A DNA stretch of 64,000 nt. It comes from Ralstonia soli. GTDB lineage: Bacteria; Pseudomonadota; Gammaproteobacteria; Burkholderiales; Burkholderiaceae. Below the pieces are notes generated by a model that was given only the letters and a program-made list of their open reading frames with translations, had not been told where the DNA came from and did no database searches. Position numbers and translations under genes: made by a program. The first letter of the stretch is position 1. Each line of letters starts with the position of its first letter. The stretch spans positions 186,001-250,000 of the forward strand of contig NZ_JAMXHT010000001.1 of NCBI RefSeq assembly GCF_023955655.1, written 5' to 3'. Positions 53,591 to 62,021 of the stretch are shown here, piece by piece.

Positions 53591-54573
53591 TTGCTGGCCT
53601 CCTTGCGCGAGCGCGCCACCTTCGCATCCTTTGCTGCGGCAAGCAGATGGGCGGTCGTCAGCTTGTTCGGGTCGGCAGCCACTTCGCGGCTCATGGCCAT
53701 CGCGTTCACCACCATCTTGCGAAGGGCGCGGCCGTCCAAGCCTTCACACGTGCGCACAATCTTGGCAATGTCCAGGGAGCTGGCCATGGTCGCGAGCGCC
53801 GGGAACTGCTTCGCCAGGCCACTCAAGCATTGCTCGAGAATCTGGGCAGCTGCCTCCTGACCGGGCGGCGGCACTTCGATGACCAGGTCGCAGCGAGACG
53901 TGAACGCGTCGTCGATCGCTTGGGGGAAGTTGCTTGTGGCGATGAATAGGATGTTCGGGTGTCGCTCCGCGAGCGAGTCGAGTTGGACGAGCACAGCGTC
54001 CGTGGCGCGATGGATGTCCACCGGATTGGCCTCCAGGCTCATCCGCGAACGGTCCGCCGCCAGCGTTTCGACCTCGTCCAGAAGAACGACGGTCGGGCCG
54101 TTGCTCGCTTGTTCCGAGATGGTCTGTGAGAACAGCTCGCTCACGGCGCGTTGCGTCTTACCCATTGCGGAACTCGTCAAAGCATGGGGGTCGACTTCGA
54201 TTAGCTGCGGTTTGGCCTTGGGCATGTAGCCCGCAAGTTTGCTAGCCAAGCCGCGCGCCAAGGAGGTCTTGCCGGTGCCCGGGGGACCGACGAGAAGAAT
54301 CACGCCGTGCATCGGCAGCTGGTCACGCGAGATTTTGGGACGCAATGCGAAGTTCAGGATGGCCTGCGACAGCAAGCGCTCCTTGATGTCGTCCGCGACG
54401 ATGATGCTGTCCCAGAGCGCGTCAAGCGACGCATGGGGAAGCGCGCGGACGGCGGAAATGCCGCGCGGAAGGTCTTCAGGCCGCATCAGCTGCTGTGCGT
54501 GGGTGTTGGCGTTCAAATCTGTCCCGTCCTCGTGCGGACGCCGTTGTTTCGATGGACAGAATTTTTCCAGCAA
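53587..54573 (-). CDS. cap6: TRIP13-like AAA+ ATPase of CBASS (Cap6)
   Basis: A AAA+ ATPase of the TRIP13/Pch2 group, which disassembles the active HORMA-CD-NTase complex and keeps the system silent. Walker A GPPGTGKTS (about residue 96), Walker B VVLLDEVE (about 166), sensor ATSNFPQAIDDAFTSRCDL and the Arg region are visible. It is the first gene of the operon and overlaps the next. The start is uncertain: the 328-residue frame opens with TTG at 54,573, but ATG at 54,486 (MRPEDLPRG) gives 299 residues, near the usual length, and a TTG near 54,519 has GAGGACGG upstream. Confidence 0.9.
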   Translation of the reverse strand: MLEKFCPSKQRRPHEDGTDLNANTHAQQLMRPEDLPRGISAVRALPHASLDALWDSIIVADDIKERLLSQAILNFALRPKISRDQLPMHGVILLVGPPGTGKTSLARGLASKLAGYMPKAKPQLIEVDPHALTSSAMGKTQRAVSELFSQTISEQASNGPTVVLLDEVETLAADRSRMSLEANPVDIHRATDAVLVQLDSLAERHPNILFIATSNFPQAIDDAFTSRCDLVIEVPPPGQEAAAQILEQCLSGLAKQFPALATMASSLDIAKIVRTCEGLDGRALRKMVVNAMAMSREVAADPNKLTTAHLLAAAKDAKVARSRKEASK

Positions 54574-54768
54574 GCCGGAAAGGGTTGGTGGAAGGCTGGT
54601 TCAGGTGTGCTGGCTGCGCCTGGCGCTGTGACACGTTTCCAGAGGACACGACCCGCATTTCTTATCCCGGCCGCCCCTTGATCAAGAAACCTGAACCGCT
54701 TGCCTGTGAATCTTGCATGCGGACGTGAGATGCTATAGGCCTCCCAAAAACCCTCTTCCGAGGCCCCC

Positions 54769-55467
54769 ATGACCCGCATCGCCATCATCGAAGACGTACG
54801 CGAGGACAGCGACAACCTGAAGGCGCTGATTCAGAGCTCTCTGGAGGCGGACGTGCGGCAGGCTTTCAATAAGACGGAAGCTGAGAGCCTGCTGAAGGAG
54901 GAGAAGTTCGACTTGGTCATCATGGACATCGAGCTTGGGGTTGGTCCGAAGAACCGGTATGCCGGTCTGGGCCTGCTGAGTGATATCCGCGCGAGCTGGC
55001 CGACTATAGTTGTCTCAGGGATGCCAGAGGACAACCTCAGAGGATTGGCGCTTACGCTGCACGCTTATGACTTCATCGCAAAACCCGTCGATGAGCAGGA
55101 CTTCATCAACAAGATTGAGCACGCGCTTGAATGGGCGAGTTCTGAGGCAGGCAGGGACCTGACGACTCAGCAGGGCTTACCAGAAGGTCTGACTGCTGAC
55201 CCGCAGCGGAAGAATCGATACCTGTGGAACGGAAGGCCTGTGTCGCTAACGCTAACCGAACTCAGCATTCTTCAGTGCTTGATAGAGAGACCAGGCACCG
55301 TGGTGGAGACACGGAACCTAGTGAAAAACCTGAGGTCGGGAATGTCAAATAAGGCAATCGCGACGCAACTGTCGAACGTACGCGCGAAGTTCCGCGATGT
55401 CGACCCAGACTTCGACCGAATTGAGAACGAGCCAGGCCGTGGCTACCGCTGGAAAACCTCAACGTAA
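54769..55467 (+). CDS. response regulator, OmpR-like
   Basis: The 232-residue regulator has a receiver domain (about 1-120) with the acidic pair E8-D9, phospho-acceptor D53 (VIMDIELG), S83 and K105 (FIAKPVD), and a C-terminal winged-helix DNA-binding domain (about 130-230, LTLTELSILQCLIERPG then NEPGRGYRWK). It is divergent from the CBASS operon and overlaps the histidine-kinase gene by 70 bases or less. It may control its own operon, the CBASS operon or both, since they share the 195-base intergenic region. Confidence 0.9.
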   Translation: MTRIAIIEDVREDSDNLKALIQSSLEADVRQAFNKTEAESLLKEEKFDLVIMDIELGVGPKNRYAGLGLLSDIRASWPTIVVSGMPEDNLRGLALTLHAYDFIAKPVDEQDFINKIEHALEWASSEAGRDLTTQQGLPEGLTADPQRKNRYLWNGRPVSLTLTELSILQCLIERPGTVVETRNLVKNLRSGMSNKAIATQLSNVRAKFRDVDPDFDRIENEPGRGYRWKTST

Positions 55468-57622
55468 ACGCTGGCTGCAACGCCTGCAGAGCTGGGACTT
55501 CACGCTCCTCACCGTAGCGCTCCTCACCCTCCTGATCTTTTGTTTGGGCGGGGCGGTTGTTGATATCAGCATCTCAGCGAACAAGAAGGAGCAGCGAGTC
55601 CAGGAGTCGGAGCTGAACGGACAGCTTGCCCAGTTTCTGCTCAGCATTCGCGAGCCCGACGGTTCATCGCTGCTTGAGAATCCGGTGGAGTTTTCCGCCG
55701 TCTCCCGGCCGCTAAGCGTCGTCACGTTGAGCCGGTCGTTCTTTTCCTACTTGCTGCAGAGGGGCAACGCCAAGGCGTTCAAGACCGGAGACATTAACTT
55801 TGAGCCTCCTCGCGCTTGTCAGGTGGAGTACCCAGGGGGCCGACGGGACGGCGCGCTGTCCGGAAACCTGCGAGCCTGCTTCGCAGCGGTACCCGGGGAC
55901 CAGACTGGACGGTACGTCTATTTTTCACTGCGCTATCCCTCCAGCAAGATTGAGCGCCACCGTGCTGGCCGGCCGTTGGCCGACGTGAATCGCGTGGTGC
56001 TCACATTCGGCGGGCAGCGCGAAGGCCGGCTTACGTTGGCCTACCAGGTACCGCCATTGGCCCGCTCGCGTTATCCCTCACAGTTGGCACGCTTTGAGCA
56101 GGTTCATGAGCTTTCTGGCTTCGCATCGGGCGAAGGTGGGGTGCCGTCCCGGCTTGTGAGCGGGCAGGCCTTCGAAAGCCAGGTGGAAGAGGACGGAAGC
56201 GCGCCGCAGCACTTCGTGACAGTGGTGGGGCGCATTGACGCCGCGTTTCTCCAGCCATCAGGCTCGGATGAGGCTTGGCCATCAGCTGCCCTGAAGAAAA
56301 TCACCATCGGCTTGAAGGTTTACGACAAGTCAGGTCCTGACGTGGAGCCTGAAGTTCTCTTTGATGTCCCTCCGGGGAAAGCTGGTACGCCGGTCGTCTC
56401 GTTGACTCAGGCGTATCTGGCGGCCGTCCCCTCACGTGCATCCTTGCAGGTCAGTTCCACTGGCGCTGGAGGCACTCGGCGCGCCATCTGGCGCTCTGAC
56501 GATGCTGGTATAAGTCAATCAACAACACGACTTGACGGTTGGTGGCAAGACATCGCTGACCGCTGGTCCGAGTTCATTATCTCCAAGGGGACTCTTCAAA
56601 GCGCGCCGGTCTCCGCCACTCAGACTGTTCGGATTGGTGGACAGGGGAACGCCAGCGCCACGCTCACCGCGACTCCATTTATGTTGCCCGACCTGGCGAC
56701 ACGCGCGTTTACGTGGATTTCTGGTGCAGTCGCGCTCATCGTGGTTTTGGCCTTCTATTGGGGACACAATGTTCTAAAGCTACGTCGCCTTCGGGCGATG
56801 GCATACGCGATGGCGGTGCGACCGACTGGGGGCGGGGATCTGAAGCAGTTCGCCGCGCGGAACGAAATTGGCACCTTGGCACGTGTTTTCTACCTACTTC
56901 TGAAGCGCAGCCGCTCGCGCGATGCGAACTTGGTCAAGCGACTACGCAAACAGGAGTCTCGGCGCGCCGAGACGCTGCGACTGGCGGAAGCTCACGTGCA
57001 GAACCGGAAGGCAATTTTGGATGCTATCGGACACGAGATTCGAGCTCCGCTGCAATCTCTTGTGAACACAACAAAGGATCAGCCGCCAGTTCAACAGAAG
57101 CTCTCCCGCATTCGTCGCGCCGTGGAGGCGCTTCATGAGGCGACCAGCGTCGAGGATGGACTTCGGTCTGGCGAGGTTGCGATGGCGCCACACGACCTAT
57201 CGGATTGGCTCCAGAGGTTTGCGCACAATCTGAACGAAGACGGTAGGGGCGTGGAATACGTTGGCCCTGCACATGAGGTTGTCGTGCAAATGGATTCCAT
57301 CCAGCTGGAGCAAATACTGGATAACCTCCTCGACAACGCTCAACGCTACCGTGAGCCCGGAACCAACATTGAGCTTCGGCTATCGGAGTCCGGCGACCTT
57401 ATTGAGTTGGCCGTCTTCAATTGCGGAGTGCCTATTCCAGAGGCGGAGATCGAGAGAATCTTCGACCTTGGGGTATCCGACGGCGATGCACCGAGCAATA
57501 GTGGACTTGGTCTCTTCGCGTCTCGCATCTACGCGTTGGCGATGGACGTAACCCTCCGGGCTCGCAACGAGGTGGGCGGTGTTTCGTTGGTCTTGCAATT
57601 CCCACGATCAAGTCAGGATTGA
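55397..57622 (+). CDS. sensor histidine kinase with large periplasmic domain
   Basis: The kinase of up to 741 residues has TM1 at about 34-56, a periplasmic region of some 380 residues, TM2 at about 438-458, an inside linker with coiled-coil character, and the kinase core with H546 in DAIGHEIRAPLQSL. ATP-binding boxes follow: ILDNLLDNAQRY (N box), LAVFNCGVPIP (G1) and NSGLGLFASRIYAL (G2). The start is uncertain: ATG 55,397 overlaps the regulator by 70 bases, while GTG 55,439 has AGG upstream. The large sensor domain suggests an envelope signal; I recognise no family for it. Confidence 0.88.
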   Translation: MSTQTSTELRTSQAVATAGKPQRKRWLQRLQSWDFTLLTVALLTLLIFCLGGAVVDISISANKKEQRVQESELNGQLAQFLLSIREPDGSSLLENPVEFSAVSRPLSVVTLSRSFFSYLLQRGNAKAFKTGDINFEPPRACQVEYPGGRRDGALSGNLRACFAAVPGDQTGRYVYFSLRYPSSKIERHRAGRPLADVNRVVLTFGGQREGRLTLAYQVPPLARSRYPSQLARFEQVHELSGFASGEGGVPSRLVSGQAFESQVEEDGSAPQHFVTVVGRIDAAFLQPSGSDEAWPSAALKKITIGLKVYDKSGPDVEPEVLFDVPPGKAGTPVVSLTQAYLAAVPSRASLQVSSTGAGGTRRAIWRSDDAGISQSTTRLDGWWQDIADRWSEFIISKGTLQSAPVSATQTVRIGGQGNASATLTATPFMLPDLATRAFTWISGAVALIVVLAFYWGHNVLKLRRLRAMAYAMAVRPTGGGDLKQFAARNEIGTLARVFYLLLKRSRSRDANLVKRLRKQESRRAETLRLAEAHVQNRKAILDAIGHEIRAPLQSLVNTTKDQPPVQQKLSRIRRAVEALHEATSVEDGLRSGEVAMAPHDLSDWLQRFAHNLNEDGRGVEYVGPAHEVVVQMDSIQLEQILDNLLDNAQRYREPGTNIELRLSESGDLIELAVFNCGVPIPEAEIERIFDLGVSDGDAPSNSGLGLFASRIYALAMDVTLRARNEVGGVSLVLQFPRSSQD

Positions 57623-57839
57623 GTGGCCTCGCTATGGCTTAAGGGTGTTGGCAAAGACGCCCACTTTTCTACAGAGTGGGTCAGCGCATGAGCACTCTTC
57701 AGTTCGGTTGCGACAATTGCCACTAGAAGGCATTGGAAGAGCTCATCGCATACCCCAGCCGAGGGGAGTGTCTAAGTCGGCGCTAGATTGTGACGGGCGC
57801 CGGTGGAGTTTTTCCGTTGACTTCATTTATACATCGCTT
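57623..57839. other. no gene recognised
   Basis: 217 bases between the kinase stop and the start chosen for the next gene. A frame continues upstream of that start but lacks recognisable features. No terminator is evident. Confidence 0.35.
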
Positions 57840-58604
57840 ATGACTATCGACACTACGATCGCAGCTGTCACTGCCCTTGGCGGGGTAGTTACGGCATGGC
57901 TTGCTTGGTTGGTAATTCCCAGAAGGCGACTGATCGCACTCTGTGATGGCCTAGCGGTTGTCGAGCCGAGAAATGGGATTAAGGCCCCAATCGAAGTGCA
58001 ATTCGCCGGCGAAATCGTGCCACAGGTAACGCGTACACTAGTGTACGTATGGAATGGAGGCAATCGGGAGTTAACGCGTGTCGATATTTCCGCGGGCGAC
58101 CCCATAAGAATTAAAGCTCCTCAGGGCAGCCGAATCTTGGCAGCGAATGTCATCCGTGAGTCCCAAGCAGGCTTGGGTGCCAACACTGCGGCCTACGATG
58201 ACGGCGAGCGCCTATTGACCTTCGAACGCTTACCTATCAAGCACGGTGCCATTGTAGAGGTGTACCACACGGCCCCAAATCCGGAGCTTGAGCTAATAGG
58301 TGCCATTCACGGTGATCATCGTATACGGAATACCAAGTCGAAAGGAGCCTACTTCGATGAAATTCGCAAAGGGCGCTCGGCGTTTTGGTTCGGTGCGTGG
58401 GTGGTTGGCTCAGCTGTAGTCATGATCGGCGGCATGTGGTTTGCCGCATCTCGGCAGGTCACATTGAATGTGGTGCAGTTGGCTCACTGGGTACCAATGC
58501 TCATGGGAGAAACATTCTTGATTTTGACGTTCCCAGACCTGATTGCAAAACTGAAAGTGCCCCGGTCCTTGCGATTGTCAGCGCGCGGGCCACGGAAAAG
58601 GTGA
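57840..58604 (+). CDS. hypothetical membrane protein
   Basis: A 254-residue protein with an N-terminal helix (TTIAAVTALGGVVTAWLAWL), a soluble beta-rich middle (VTRTLVYVWNGGNRELTRVDI, resembling immunoglobulin-like folds in COG-type bacterial membrane proteins) and two C-terminal helices (GAWVVGSAVVMIGGMW; WVPMLMGETFLILTF). I chose ATG 57,840 since the longer frame reads into the kinase gene; no good ribosome site is seen. Family unknown. It follows the TCS genes on the same strand and may be part of the defence neighbourhood. Confidence 0.6.
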   Translation: MTIDTTIAAVTALGGVVTAWLAWLVIPRRRLIALCDGLAVVEPRNGIKAPIEVQFAGEIVPQVTRTLVYVWNGGNRELTRVDISAGDPIRIKAPQGSRILAANVIRESQAGLGANTAAYDDGERLLTFERLPIKHGAIVEVYHTAPNPELELIGAIHGDHRIRNTKSKGAYFDEIRKGRSAFWFGAWVVGSAVVMIGGMWFAASRQVTLNVVQLAHWVPMLMGETFLILTFPDLIAKLKVPRSLRLSARGPRKR

Positions 58605-58952
58605 CACCGAATAAATCGGTGCGACAGGGGAAGCGACCCATATACGCCAGTCCTGCCGTACGATGGAGTTCTATTAGGAGTTGTATCCGCTCTTGCGACC
58701 CGGAAGACAACGACTAGCCGCTCCCTGCGATATCACGGAAGATACATATTGAGGCCTAGCTACATGGCTATGGTCGACCGTTTCCTTGAGAGCCTCGCGG
58801 CAGTCCTATACGTAACCATTCTCCGAGCAATTCCCTCACGCAGCGCTGGCATAGGTCGAGCCTGGCCACGTTGCCATCACCAAAGACGGAATCGAAGCCG
58901 CAGGAGTGATCAAGCGACAGTCGCTCCTGCCACTCACCAGGCTCGTCAGGGG
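58605..58952. other. no gene recognised
   Basis: About 350 bases between convergent genes. Both strands have short frames only and no recognisable motif. Confidence 0.4.
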
Positions 58953-59266
58953 TCAACCGACGCTGGCATCGGTCACAGGTAGCTTTGTCATCTTCCGGAA
59001 GTTGGCGTCATCCGTTAGGAACACGTCGCGGCCTGCGTATATGTGACTCCAAAGAGCCAGCACATCGCACTTTCGGTTTCGCCATTTCCAGTACTCGTCA
59101 GGGCGTTGGTCCCGCGGAAGTTGAGGTGTGCCAACCGACGAATCACCGTGGCAGCGGGGCGGCCCTCTTCGATAGAAACAATGGCATTCGTATCGAGTGT
59201 CAGTCGCAGCATATCTGAGGCATTCGAAAGTTTTGAGCCATCGGGAGCTACTTGCCATTTCGACAC
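58953..59266 (-). pseudogene. PIN-domain gene, frameshifted
   Basis: On the minus strand the frame from 59,266 reads MSKWQVAPDGSKLSNAS then LRLTLDTNAIVSIEEG, a typical PIN-domain start with the first Asp. The frame is lost near 59,100 and continues in another as CDVLALWSHIYAGRDV, FLTDDANFRK, the PIN C-terminal acidic motif. A one-base frameshift breaks the gene, and part of the middle may be deleted. The intact start overlaps the end of the UPF0489-like gene. It may have been a VapC-like toxin or an RNase. Confidence 0.6.
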
Positions 59267-59669
59267 GCGCGCCCTTCCTGAAGGTGAGGCAGCACGAGTG
59301 CGGCGAGATGCTTCGTGTCCTCTTCGGTCCCGGAATAGCCGAATGACAGCGACACCGTCAAGAGCGCGGCACGCTCAATAACTGGCCGCATGCTATCCAA
59401 CCAAGCAACTATTTCCGTATCGGGCCAAAGGTCGCCTTCGCCCAACTTCTTCGTGTTCTCTTCTTGATTGAACAAGTCCAGGCACAGATCGAAGATTAGG
59501 GGCTCGGGCAGAGGATTCCGAAGTAGATCAGTCGGCGAGTCGTGGATGTATTGCCGTACGTTGGCCGATGCCAGTAGGTCGGGGTTCAGCCCTTCATCGC
59601 TATCTGTCTGCTTGCAGAGGAAATGCACCTCACTGATGAGGCCGGAAATGATGGCAGGGGCTGGATTTA
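59248..59669 (-). pseudogene. UPF0489-like gene, C-terminal half split by IS
   Basis: The minus-strand frame reads NPAPAIISGLISEVHFL, EPLIFDLCLDLFNQEEN, then DLWPDTEIVAWLDSM and LSFGYSGTEEDTKHLA, a C-terminal block of UPF0489-family proteins. It has no own start, and it joins in frame to the N-terminal half at 60,990 once the IS element is removed. It overlaps the PIN gene start by 19 bases, so the two were an operon. The function of UPF0489 proteins is unknown to me. Confidence 0.65.
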
Positions 59670-59692
59670 CCCCCGTATCTCCGGACACCGCC

Positions 59693-60580
59693 TCACACTT
59701 GAGTTGATGATTCCGTCCTGCGCCTGAACTCGCGTGGTGAGCGGTATTTCAGCGCGCTATGGGGATGCTGCTCGTTGTAGTGCTCGAACGCGATGGCGAG
59801 GTTGCGCGCAGCGGTCGTCGCATCAGGCTTGGGCATGAAGGCGACGTAATCACGCTTCATCGTCTTCACGAAGCTCTCGGCCATGCCGTTACTCTGCGGG
59901 CTGCAAACTGGCGTCGTCAATGGCTTCAAGCCAATGTCCGTGGCGAACTCGCGCGTCTTCCCAGCAATGTAGCCTGAGCCGTTGTCCGTCAGCCATTCAA
60001 TTTCCGCTGGTGCTTTCTGGACATTGCCGAAGCGCTGCTCGACGGCAGCCAGCATCACGTCGCGTACGACGTCACCGCTGTAGCCGCCGGTCGTTGCCAC
60101 CCAACTCATCGCCTCGCGGTCGCAGCAGTCCAGCGCGAACGTCACGCGCAGCGGTTCACCGTTGTCGCAGCGGAACTCGAAGCCATCGGAGCACCAGCGC
60201 TGATTGCTGTTGGCCACAGCGACCTTGCCGTCATGCCGACGCTGTGGGCGCGGTGGCGTCGGCCTGCGCTCAAGCAGCAGGCTGTGCGTACGCATGACCC
60301 GATAGACCCGCTTGGCATTGACAGGCGCTTCGCATCGGCGCTCACGTTCGCTCCGCAATCGCCCCCAGACGCGCCGGTAGCCGTAGCTCGGCAAGTCAGC
60401 AATGACGTGCCGGATTTCGTCCACCAGGCCGGCGTCGTCGGTTTGCCGAGCCGTGCGCCCATCACGCCAACCAGCAGGTCGAGCGAGCTTGGTCGCCACG
60501 TTTGAGCGCGCTACGCCGAGGACCTCGCAAACCTGCTTCACTGGTCGTCCCCCGGCAACGATGGCGAGCGCGCAATCCAC
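59693..60580 (-). CDS. IS3-family transposase orfB
   Basis: The 295-residue catalytic protein of the IS3 element has the HTH_21 and rve integrase fold with the DDE triad: [15 protein letters not shown], the second Asp in [13 protein letters not shown] and Glu in [17 protein letters not shown]. It overlaps orfA by more than 40 bases in a different frame and is made by a -1 frameshift as an OrfAB fusion. All residues look intact, so the element may be active. Confidence 0.92.
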   Translation of the reverse strand: MDCALAIVAGGRPVKQVCEVLGVARSNVATKLARPAGWRDGRTARQTDDAGLVDEIRHVIADLPSYGYRRVWGRLRSERERRCEAPVNAKRVYRVMRTHSLLLERRPTPPRPQRRHDGKVAVANSNQRWCSDGFEFRCDNGEPLRVTFALDCCDREAMSWVATTGGYSGDVVRDVMLAAVEQRFGNVQKAPAEIEWLTDNGSGYIAGKTREFATDIGLKPLTTPVCSPQSNGMAESFVKTMKRDYVAFMPKPDATTAARNLAIAFEHYNEQHPHSALKYRSPREFRRRTESSTQV

Positions 60581-60927
60581 TTTTTTGCCCGACCATATTC
60601 CACGGCTTCGCGCAGAATCTCATTCTCCATCGTCTTCTTGCCGAGCATGCGCTGCAGTTCACGAACTTGCTTGAGCGCCTCAGCCAACTCGGAGGCCGGC
60701 ACCACTTCCTCGCCCGCACTCACCGCTGACAGGCTGCCGTCTTGGTACAGCTTGCGCCACTGGAACACCTGATTCGGGTTCACACCGTGCTGGCGCGCCA
60801 CCATCGAGACCGTCTTGCCCGGCTCGAAGCTCTCCCTGACCATCGCCAGCTTCTCTTCCACCGACCACCGCCGGCGGCGCTCCGGCCCCGTCAACACTTC
60901 CATCACTTCTTGTTTGCTACTAGTCAT
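60538..60927 (-). CDS. IS3-family orfA (helix-turn-helix)
   Basis: The 129-residue DNA-binding protein, ATG 60,927 ([12 protein letters not shown]), has an HTH_Tnp_1 domain ([20 protein letters not shown] and [18 protein letters not shown]) and a leucine-zipper-like helix ([20 protein letters not shown]). It binds the element's ends and may repress transposition. Confidence 0.9.
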   Translation of the reverse strand: MTSSKQEVMEVLTGPERRRRWSVEEKLAMVRESFEPGKTVSMVARQHGVNPNQVFQWRKLYQDGSLSAVSAGEEVVPASELAEALKQVRELQRMLGKKTMENEILREAVEYGRAKKWIARSPSLPGDDQ

Positions 60928-60989
60928 AAACACAGTCGTATGCCTACCCGTTAGTTTAAGTGGGTGACTGTGTCCGGGGATTCAGGGGG

Positions 60990-61308
60990 CCGTTCCAGGG
61001 GCGATAAACGAGTCGTAGCGAATGAGATCATTGTCCAGCGTCATCTGGTGAAGCTGGGGCAGGTCAGCCGCAAGCAATTTCGCAATCGCTTCCTCGTCTG
61101 GTGCCTCTCCGCTGTCATTGAAATCGTCAGCCGCATCCCAGTGGTAGTCAGCATGCACCAGGCAGAACTTGCCTGCCTGCGTTTCCAGAGCGAACTTCCG
61201 CCACGTGTAGAACGCCCATCGGTGATCATCCATGAGCCATACGTCATGGCTCAGCGGCCGAAGCATCTGGTCATCGGGCTGCAACAAGTCAATGGCAGCT
61301 TGGTCCAT
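60990..61308 (-). pseudogene. UPF0489-like gene, N-terminal half split by IS
   Basis: The frame from ATG 61,308 reads SHDVWLMDDHRWAFYTWRKF, then FCLVHADYHWDAADDFND, the N-terminal motif of bacterial UPF0489 proteins (DDH...HxDYHWD). It breaks off at the IS boundary in ...FIAPGT and picks up inside the element's terminal repeat before a stop. Joined to 59,669 the reading frame is exactly continuous (GGA-ACG-GTA-AAT), giving about 247 residues. Confidence 0.7.
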
Positions 61309-61400
61309 GTACGGCGCTCCGAAGTCGGACTGCGATTGAGTCTACATGCTGTGCTGGCCAGTGGGCCCGGCACCATGTGAGGCGCCGGGCCCCGTCAGCG

Positions 61401-61673
61401 CTATGTCGTGTGCCCTGAGCGCTTGGTCTGGTGTTCCACAAAGAAGGCGGCGATCCCATGGTTGCGGGGGAACACTTCCTTCACGGTTTCGGCGGCGACC
61501 ATCCGGGCGTCCAGGAGGCGGGCGAGCCCGTCTTCCCAGCGCAGCAAGCGATGGGCGGTTAGGAACTCGTCGACTTCCATTAACCCTGCGCGTACGCGCT
61601 TTCGATCGCGGGGAGGAACGGCAGCGCTCGGCACGAAGAAGGTGTGGTGGCGATTAAGGTCGCCAATAGCCAC
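61401..61673 (-). CDS. hypothetical protein
   Basis: A 90-residue protein starting GTG 61,673 (AIGDLNRHHTFFVPSAAV), with a helical middle (LTAHRLLRWEDGLARLLDAR) and no recognised family. It lies 92 bases upstream of the UPF0489-like gene on the same strand. It could be truncated at its N-terminus by earlier rearrangement. Confidence 0.45.
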   Translation of the reverse strand: MAIGDLNRHHTFFVPSAAVPPRDRKRVRAGLMEVDEFLTAHRLLRWEDGLARLLDARMVAAETVKEVFPRNHGIAAFFVEHQTKRSGHTT

Positions 61674-62021
61674 CGCTCTCGAGATTCCGCGAAAATGAGC
61701 CGAGTGACTCGGTCGGTACCTGAGTCAAAGAGGCGAGCAAGTTCCGAGGTACCGTTCGAGCGGCTTGGATTGTCAGCCACCAAGGCTGATATCACTGCGC
61801 AGAGCTACGGCCGGAGTTCACGAGAGCCCACTTAACGGAAACGTAGGATCTAATGCCAATCAACAGAATTCGCCAACGCAAAGGCGGCACCAAATGGCAG
61901 AAACGCCCGAATCCGCCATTACGACATAGTGTTCCGTCAAAAAGTGGCGAATTTCGACCCATGTTTCCGTTGGAGCGGTACTCATCCCAAGTACGACATT
62001 AGAAAAAATCCCCAACACCAG
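61674..62021. other. no gene recognised
   Basis: About 350 bases between the orphan gene and the ISNCY element. Short frames only, with no family recognised. Confidence 0.4.

Larger units (their letters stand above)
59670..60989 (-). mobile_element. intact IS3-family element (IS2 subgroup), about 1.32 kb
   Basis: Ends are CCCCCGTATCTCCGGACACC on the left and the complement GTGTCCGGGGATTCAGGGGG on the right, an imperfect inverted repeat of about 28 bp. Inside are orfA and orfB in overlapping frames on the minus strand. No target-site duplication is clear. Truncated copy at 16,200-16,827. Confidence 0.9.

Noticed and set aside
59665-60995. Target-site duplication for the IS3 element
   Set aside because: The bases flanking the two ends (GATTTA and CCGTTC on the plus strand) do not repeat, so none is claimed.
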